From positions 1 through 11,633 of the forward strand of contig DEYX01000105.1 of the NCBI GenBank assembly GCA_002365025.1: a DNA stretch of 11,633 nucleotides. The letters run 5' to 3'. Positions 6,984-11,633 of the stretch are shown in pieces. The notes below the pieces were generated by a model that saw only the letters and a list, made by a program, of their open reading frames with translations, was not told the DNA's origin and searched no databases. Position 1 is the first letter of the stretch. Each line of letters starts with the position of its first letter. This DNA comes from Hungatella sp. UBA3147 (GTDB lineage: Bacteria; Bacillota; Clostridia; Lachnospirales; Lachnospiraceae). Both the position numbers and the translations under genes were made by a program.

Positions 6984-7023
6984 TTGCAAATAAACCGCAG
7001 GGGGCAGGACAGTTTATTTGCAA
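6984..7023 (+). other. Perfect 12-bp inverted repeat before paralogue B
   Basis: Arms 6984-6995 and 7012-7023 are perfectly complementary around a 16-base G-rich loop. It begins ten bases after the previous hairpin and ends about 28 bases before the ribosome site of paralogue B. Together the two hairpins could set different expression of the two paralogues. A protein operator is the other simple reading. Confidence 0.7.
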
Positions 7024-7064
7024 GAGATTTCCGGAAACAGCCAGAATGGAAAAGAGGAAAATAA

Positions 7065-7919
7065 ATGAATCCTATGAAACGATGGAAAAAATATATAGTT
7101 AAACTCACCGCAGTTGGATTTGTATGTACGGCCTGCCTGCGCTTTTCTGCGTTAGCAAGCGATGGCCCGGCGTCCAACGTATGGCTGAGTGTAACTCAGA
7201 TACCATCAGAAGCAAGGATATCGGTAACCGTACCTTTGGCATATGGATTTGTAGTGCGTGGAAGTGTTGACAGCAGTGATACATATCCGGTGTCAGTCGA
7301 GAATGGAAACTTACTTGTGCCGAATGTAAAAGTACATGTCAGTGTACCTTCCGATTCCGGAGCAGGAATAACCGCAGAGTATGAATTGCAGACGTTATCG
7401 GAATATACAATCCCAATCCTGAATTACTCAACTGATGTAAGAGAAGAGCATCTGGAAGAAGAGAATCCACCTAGAGAGGGATTGCCGGTTGAGTTAAAGC
7501 CTTTTATTGCCGGCTATGACAGTGACGAAGGGAAGTCGCATTACTGGAAGGCGGTAGGTTATGATCCGACATGGGATGGAGCATCATCACAGACCAATTT
7601 TAAAGAGTATCAGATGCTGATTGATCATGTTGCATTTTCAGATCCCGGCCAGGTGACAATAAGTTATGAAGATAGCAGTACGGAGGTTAAGGATGTATTT
7701 TGGTATGCAGATAAGATTGCTTTGAACGCACCGGAAGATGTACCGACAAATGGATATACCGCGGCGGGAACGGCAAATATACCTTCAGAAACATATGTCA
7801 ATGTAGGCGTCAAAGTAGGCGGAATGCAGAGCGAATATTCGCAGGTCGAAGAGTCGTTAAAAGTCGGAGCGATTTTTTGGCAGGTGATACCTGGTGATCT
7901 TCCGGAAATAACGCCGTAA
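7065..7919 (+). CDS. Secreted structural-type protein, paralogue B
   Basis: A 284-residue secreted protein with a signal peptide (basic start MNPMKRWKKY, hydrophobic core, likely cut after ALA near residue 32) and no anchor. It is a full-length paralogue of the preceding gene product: it carries VPLAYGFVVRG, NGNLLVPNVKVHV, PSD, YELQT, LNYST, REGLPV, HYWK, FKEY and the C-terminal EYSQVEESLKVGAIFWQV. Outside these blocks the two differ strongly, so they are old duplicates with probably different roles, for example major and minor subunit (inference). AAAGAGG (7051-7057) supports ATG 7065; ATG 7074 is a possible alternative. It is separated from paralogue A by two hairpins and lies 38 bases before the next gene, so it probably shares a message with the anchored proteins that follow. 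Confidence 0.8.
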   Translation: MNPMKRWKKYIVKLTAVGFVCTACLRFSALASDGPASNVWLSVTQIPSEARISVTVPLAYGFVVRGSVDSSDTYPVSVENGNLLVPNVKVHVSVPSDSGAGITAEYELQTLSEYTIPILNYSTDVREEHLEEENPPREGLPVELKPFIAGYDSDEGKSHYWKAVGYDPTWDGASSQTNFKEYQMLIDHVAFSDPGQVTISYEDSSTEVKDVFWYADKIALNAPEDVPTNGYTAAGTANIPSETYVNVGVKVGGMQSEYSQVEESLKVGAIFWQVIPGDLPEITP

Positions 7920-7957
7920 GTTATTTGTATAAAGAAAGAAAGTAAAGGACTGGAAAG

Positions 7958-8503
7958 ATGACAGTGCAAAAAGAAAAGAAAAAAAGTAAGTTACTATGGA
8001 TCATTATTATTCTCCTGTTGCTTCTGATTGGAGTTGGATCAGGTATCTATTACCAGATGACCAGAGACAATAATTTAAGCCGTTTAACAAGAGATGCGCT
8101 GGCTTTGGGTGGTATGCTACCAGGTAAGACAGACCAGGAAATCGTGGACATTTTAAGTGCCAAGGTAGCAGAGGGTATGGTGGATATCGGAATCGCGGCC
8201 GGTCCGGTATTTGAAAATGGAGGAAAGAAAGGTCGGATTGCAATCGAAAATATCGCAGCGAACCATTATTCTTTCCAGGTAGATATCAGGCTGGATGACA
8301 CTGGAGATATTATTTATCAGTCGGGACTGATAGACCCGGGATTTTATATTGAATATGTCGAGTTAAATAAAACGCTTCAGGCCGGAGATTATCAGGCGAC
8401 AGCACACTTTACCACATACTCTTTGGATGAGACTGAGGATAAGATCTCGGAAGCAAATGTAAAAATTGTACTTCATGTGATGGATGGTCTATTTTATAAA
8501 TGA
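7958..8503 (+). CDS. Membrane-anchored beta-sandwich-like protein, paralogue 1
   Basis: A 181-residue protein with a lysine-rich start (KEKKKSK), one strong membrane helix (about 12-32, LLWIIIILLLLLIGVGSGIYY, read in part) and an outside domain. A linker (KTDQEIVDILSAKVAEGMVD) leads to a beta-strand-rich domain (about 70-178) with GRIAIENIAANHYSFQVDI, DDTGDIIYQSGLIDPGFYIE and LQAGDYQATAHFTTY. This layout recalls a widespread but poorly characterised group of Gram-positive anchored proteins in which one Ig-like domain follows a helix; I recognise the pattern but no functional name. The lack of a cleavage site suggests it stays in the membrane. It overlaps the next gene by four bases (ATGA), and the product of that gene is a paralogue, so the two are likely made together and may pair. 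Confidence 0.78.
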   Translation: MTVQKEKKKSKLLWIIIILLLLLIGVGSGIYYQMTRDNNLSRLTRDALALGGMLPGKTDQEIVDILSAKVAEGMVDIGIAAGPVFENGGKKGRIAIENIAANHYSFQVDIRLDDTGDIIYQSGLIDPGFYIEYVELNKTLQAGDYQATAHFTTYSLDETEDKISEANVKIVLHVMDGLFYK

Positions 8504-9045
8504 AATTAGATAACAACAAAATTCGCAGTGGCTTCATGTTCTTAGCGGTTATATGCCTGCTGGCCGGTTCGTTTTTTGCAGGCATGGGTTTACAGAAAAT
8601 GTTCAGCAATCAGCAGACCCGTAAAGAATATGCCAAATCAGAACTTGAATGGAAACAGGAGCTTGCTGAAGGTGAAGATGATGCAATTGTAAGAGATTTG
8701 AGAAACCAGGAACTGGTCAAAAACATGAAATATGTTTCTTTGGAACGTCAGATTTATTTTGATCATTCTGATGAACCCGGTGAAGCCAGGATTGCCAACG
8801 ACAGTAAGAATAATTTTAGCTGTACATTAAGGATTGTAAGGGATGCAACCGGAGAAGTGATTTATGAATCCGGTTTGATTGAGCCTGGGTATTACATAGA
8901 AGAAATTCACTTGGCCGGCGGTCTTAAACAAGGGTTTTATCCTTGTACAGCAGTTTGGAACTTTTATACACAAGGTGAAGAATATGCAGGTGAGACAGCG
9001 TGGAAAGTAGTCGTAATTATTAAATCTGCGAATAAAACGTCATGA
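8500..9045 (+). CDS. Membrane-anchored beta-sandwich-like protein, paralogue 2
   Basis: Also 181 residues, with a membrane helix at about 11-31 (FMFLAVICLLAGSFFAGMGL) and an outside domain. The C-terminal half matches the preceding protein: GEARIANDSKNNFSCTLRI, TGEVIYESGLIEPGYYIEEI and LKQGFYPCTAVWNFYT stand against the same strands. It differs by a charged, probably helical linker (EYAKSELEWKQELAEGEDD) and by two cysteines in the beta domain (FSCTL and YPCTA), which could form a disulfide. The start ATG at 8500 overlaps the previous stop, indicating translational coupling; no separate strong ribosome site is seen. Identical length and tandem order show a duplication. An anchoring or assembly role for the secreted paralogues A and B is inferred from context only. 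Confidence 0.78.
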   Translation: MKLDNNKIRSGFMFLAVICLLAGSFFAGMGLQKMFSNQQTRKEYAKSELEWKQELAEGEDDAIVRDLRNQELVKNMKYVSLERQIYFDHSDEPGEARIANDSKNNFSCTLRIVRDATGEVIYESGLIEPGYYIEEIHLAGGLKQGFYPCTAVWNFYTQGEEYAGETAWKVVVIIKSANKTS

Positions 9046-9174
9046 GAAAACGGATAAGATTTGCAAGAAAGTACAGCAGTTCAGCCTGTATAAACCGAAC
9101 GGCTGCGAGTTGATACGGCTTAATGCCGTGAACCTTACCCATAAATACATTGTAGTAGAACGGAGGTGGATATT
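9046..9174 (+). promoter_or_regulatory. Gap before the IPKTG protein, with small hairpin and strong ribosome site
   Basis: This 129-base gap is long for the cluster. It contains a 5-bp hairpin (9115-9119 with 9125-9129) and the ribosome site AACGGAGG (9159-9166), eight bases before ATG 9175. An ATG at 9042 overlapping the previous stop opens 23 codons with many arginines but has no ribosome site of its own or recognisable content. An internal promoter is possible but none is clear. Confidence 0.4.
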
Positions 9175-9975
9175 ATGGGCAGAAAGAAATTCCTTTTATC
9201 ATGGCTGATATGTAACCTGTTGTTTCTGTTTGTCTGTTTTCCTGCCTGGGCAGATGACAATAGCCTGGGAGGAGGAACAGTACCAAAAAGAAATGGACGG
9301 ACCGATATTATTGCAGGTGTGGTTGTTGATTATATGGGGAAATTACGTTTTCAGGTCTTAGACAGAGACAATAATAATCCGATTGCAGGTGTGTCAGTGG
9401 AAATCTTTATACCGAGTCTGAACCGTTATGTCTTGTTTGGTTTAACGGATAGTGACGGTATTTATGAGTTGGATGTGGCTTATAACATGGTCTCTTCTGT
9501 ATCGGACAGTGACCAGTTCATTAAGAACGATGAGAATTATACGTTTAATGGTACGTTAGTGTATCTAAACGATAATAATATTCAGTACCGGGTTTATAAA
9601 GCCGGTTGGCTTCCTTACCCCCACAACGGAAGCTATCTATTGAAGGGGGATAAGGTACCGGAGACGATTACCATAAAATTGTATCAGAAGAAGAGCGGTG
9701 AAGATGGTGACGGCGGTGATGATAAAGATACAGTACTTGATAAAACTGTTCCGGGGGGAAACCTTCCCGGAGGCCCGCCTTTAGATAAGCTCCCTTCTGA
9801 TATTCCGGATAATACGCCTCCATTGGGCTACGTGGGAGGAATCCCCAAAACCGGAGTGGAAGGAGCTCTTATTTATTGGGCATATGGTTTAATATTCTTT
9901 CTGCTTGCAGGAGGAGCAATCTGGAAATTGTCAAAGTTGGATAATGAGAGCAAAGAAACGAAAAGGAGAGATTAG
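9175..9975 (+). CDS. CnaB-like surface protein with IPKTG sorting signal
   Basis: A 266-residue exported protein. The signal peptide (GRKKFLLSW then a long hydrophobic core, cut after AWA) is followed by a domain resembling the CnaB/prealbumin-like fold: KLRFQVLDRDNNNPIAGVSV, then LTDSDGIYELDV, the usual strand order of such domains. A Gly/Pro/Asp-rich linker leads to the C-terminal sorting signal: IPKTG (223-227), a hydrophobic stretch (about 236-254) and a basic tail ETKRRD. Sortases cut such motifs between Thr and Gly and link the protein to the wall or to pilin partners; here Ile replaces the usual Leu. ATG 9175 is preferred over GTG 9166 because GTG 9166 lies within the ribosome site itself. 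It ends one base before the next gene's ATG, so the two are coupled. It may be the wall-linked base or a minor pilin-like part; no sortase is in view. Confidence 0.85.
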   Translation: MGRKKFLLSWLICNLLFLFVCFPAWADDNSLGGGTVPKRNGRTDIIAGVVVDYMGKLRFQVLDRDNNNPIAGVSVEIFIPSLNRYVLFGLTDSDGIYELDVAYNMVSSVSDSDQFIKNDENYTFNGTLVYLNDNNIQYRVYKAGWLPYPHNGSYLLKGDKVPETITIKLYQKKSGEDGDGGDDKDTVLDKTVPGGNLPGGPPLDKLPSDIPDNTPPLGYVGGIPKTGVEGALIYWAYGLIFFLLAGGAIWKLSKLDNESKETKRRD

Positions 9976-9976
9976 A

Positions 9977-11633
9977 ATGACACAATTCAAAAGATTTGCA
10001 GCGTTCCTTTTGTGCTTCCTTATGATCTTTCCCACTCAGGAACTTATGATTCTGGCAGAAACCACATCAATGGAATATGAACGGATCGAGGAAATGCCAT
10101 CTTCAGATATAACTGAAGATGGAGCAGACCGCATAGAAGAAACTCAGCCGTCCGAAACAATTGAAGATGGAGCAGACCGTGTGGAGGAAGCTCAGCCGTC
10201 CGAAACAATTGAAGATGGAACAGACCGTGTGGAGGAAACTTTGCCGTCAGAAACTGTTGAAGACGGAACCGACCGCATTGAGGAAACTCTGCCATTAGAA
10301 CCAATTGAAGATGGAACAGACCGTATAGAGGAAACATTGCCATTAGAACCAATTGAAGATGGAACAGACCGTATAGAGGAAACATTGCCATTAGAACCAA
10401 TTGAGGGTGAAGGCGGCCGCATTAAGGAAACATTGCCGTTAGAGCCTTTGGATGATAATGGTTATGCAATTTATTGGAATCCGGGCGGACAGCTGCCTGA
10501 AGAACTGGCATCCGCATCCAATGCTACAGCAACCGCGTCCAAAGCAACTCCATCCAGGGCAAAAATGGGAAAAGATTCTGCCAGTGGGTTGAGTCCTGCA
10601 AAGCCTGTAAAAACTCTTAAAAAAGCAATTGAGCGTGCAGAAAATCTGATGGAGAAAGAAGGACTGGATCCGTCGGACATTACTATTTATGCAATGAATC
10701 CGATGGAGGTGGCAGACGGGGAACTGTATGTATTAAATGCAGGGAATATCCGCATAGCATCCTGGCCGGAACGTCCTTATGAAAGTGACGCGCTGTTTTA
10801 TGTGAATGGCGGACAATTAACTTTGACGAATGTTCTGCTTGAGGCAGAAGAACCGGATTATGATCCTGATGAGACAGGGTTGGTTTATGTTCGGGGCGGC
10901 GTCCTTCAAATGGGACAGAATGTCAACATTAATGGATGTGTTGTAATGGATTACTGCAGTGAGCAGGAAGATATAGAGTGGAAAGAAGATACTGCATCTC
11001 CTTCCAATGCTGCGGATACAGATAATACAGCAGCAGAAAACGAACGAATTGAGAAAACACTTCCGCTGCAACCTCTGGCTTCAACCACCAGTCAGGCAAA
11101 GGCGGCAGGAGAGGCAGCCTTTGATATAGATAATTATGCTTTAGATACCGATGAAGATAATGTTGAACTGATCGTAGATAAGATGTCCGTCAGTACCTGG
11201 AGAGATCCGATTATTGAGTTGATGGAAGGATTTGACGGCGGAAACGGCGAATATCTTTTGGAATTACGGGATGATGACAAATCAGAATCACGTGAACTGG
11301 TGACAACCCTTTATGCGGATGATGCAACTGAGGAAGAGTTTTTAGGCCATTTTACTCTGGCAGAATCTGATAACTGGAACCTGGAGGTCGAGACTGAGGC
11401 AGCTGCTCAGTTAAGAGATACTGGTTCAGTAAATAAAATCATGTCCCGGTCCTTTGCCTTTGAGGCAGATACTTTGACCAGCAAGACTCTGGTTGCAAGC
11501 CGTTCTTTAGGTGAAGCAAAGGTTATTTACTGGAATCCGGGAGCTGCTATGACCATTGATGGGGAGATTTATCCGGCAGGCGATGATGTATTATATGATG
11601 GATCAAACCCGCGTGCTCCGCTTAAAACCTGGA
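9977..11633 (+). CDS. Large secreted repeat and beta-helix-type surface protein, 3' end missing
   Basis: The frame is open from ATG 9977 (ribosome site AAAGGAGAG at 9962-9970) to the end of the window, giving at least 552 residues. A signal peptide (MTQFKRFAAFLLCFLMIF..., cut near LA-ETT) is followed by seven 16-residue acidic repeats (residues 45-156, for example EDGTDRIEETLPLEPI), then an IYWNPGG segment (165-171). Next comes a region with the look of pectate-lyase-like parallel beta-helix surface proteins: KPVKTLKKAIERAENL, DITIYAMNPM, ALFYVNGGQLTLTNVLL and LVYVRGGVLQMGQNVNING (about 205-325). A stray repeat unit (ERIEKTLPLQPL) and a second IYWNPG block (517-522) followed by DGSNPRAPLKTW show that the module starts again near the window end. 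So the full protein is probably very long, an adhesin or surface protein. Whether it ends in a sorting signal cannot be seen. Confidence 0.82.
   Translation, partial: MTQFKRFAAFLLCFLMIFPTQELMILAETTSMEYERIEEMPSSDITEDGADRIEETQPSETIEDGADRVEEAQPSETIEDGTDRVEETLPSETVEDGTDRIEETLPLEPIEDGTDRIEETLPLEPIEDGTDRIEETLPLEPIEGEGGRIKETLPLEPLDDNGYAIYWNPGGQLPEELASASNATATASKATPSRAKMGKDSASGLSPAKPVKTLKKAIERAENLMEKEGLDPSDITIYAMNPMEVADGELYVLNAGNIRIASWPERPYESDALFYVNGGQLTLTNVLLEAEEPDYDPDETGLVYVRGGVLQMGQNVNINGCVVMDYCSEQEDIEWKEDTASPSNAADTDNTAAENERIEKTLPLQPLASTTSQAKAAGEAAFDIDNYALDTDEDNVELIVDKMSVSTWRDPIIELMEGFDGGNGEYLLELRDDDKSESRELVTTLYADDATEEEFLGHFTLAESDNWNLEVETEAAAQLRDTGSVNKIMSRSFAFEADTLTSKTLVASRSLGEAKVIYWNPGAAMTIDGEIYPAGDDVLYDGSNPRAPLKTW
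10109..10444. repeat. Seven tandem 48-bp coding repeats
   Basis: Seven in-frame units of 48 bases encode the 16-residue acidic pattern (I/V)EDG-x-DR-x-EE-x-x-P-x-E plus one variable residue. Units starting at the EDG codon at 10307 and 10355 are identical in DNA, showing recent duplication; the first and last units have diverged. The opposite strand stays open across the array for the same reason as in the 45-bp repeat. Confidence 0.95.

Noticed and set aside
6950..7023. Intrinsic terminator between the two paralogues
   Set aside because: Neither hairpin is followed by a T run, and the genes on both sides look like one cluster.
9017..9200. Frame of about 60 codons running through the gap before the IPKTG protein
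   Set aside because: It has no standard start codon with a ribosome site and ends inside the signal-peptide region of the next gene; no family is recognisable.
10044..10422. Minus-strand open frames over the 48-bp repeats
   Set aside because: Same effect of a period divisible by three, opposite to a well-supported gene with signal peptide and ribosome site.

Overview
The window is moderately AT-rich DNA with strong AGGAGG-type ribosome sites, several TTG starts, Gram-positive signal peptides and a sortase-type C-terminus. This points to a low-GC Gram-positive bacterium, most likely a gut Clostridia/Lachnospiraceae relative. The taxonomy is inferred from sequence style only.

Layout. (a) 1-1731: the 3' part of an ABC exporter half-transporter gene, closed by a strong intrinsic terminator (1814-1850). 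(b) 1851-2772: about 920 bases with no intact gene. It holds the frameshifted 3' tail of a LytTR regulator gene (1981-2075) with its following leader sequence, a likely weak terminator (2384-2415), and a strongly self-complementary, possibly pseudoknotted RNA candidate (2539-2695). (c) 2773-3501: an intact LytTR-type response regulator with no kinase beside it. (d) 3677-end: a same-strand run of nine genes for exported or membrane-anchored proteins. In order these are a membrane-anchored four-cysteine protein; a tiny one-helix membrane protein without a normal start codon; a secreted protein with an adhesin-like N-terminus, a 15-residue repeat stalk and a DUF11-like C-terminus; two paralogous secreted proteins of about 280 residues; two paralogous anchored beta-sandwich-like proteins; a CnaB-like protein ending in an IPKTG sorting signal; and the N-terminal 552 residues of a large repeat-bearing surface protein that runs off the window.

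How the parts may work together (inference). The regulator probably controls the downstream cluster. The two paralogous secreted proteins look like bulk subunits, the two anchored proteins like membrane-side partners, the IPKTG protein like a wall-linked component, and the two repeat-stalk proteins like exposed adhesins. Together they resemble a multi-part surface structure that I cannot match to a named system. No sortase, signal peptidase or histidine kinase is visible here. The regulator tail and leader at 1981-2240 match the intact regulator's end and the leader of the surface cluster (3406-3660), so a second copy of this locus has probably decayed next door.
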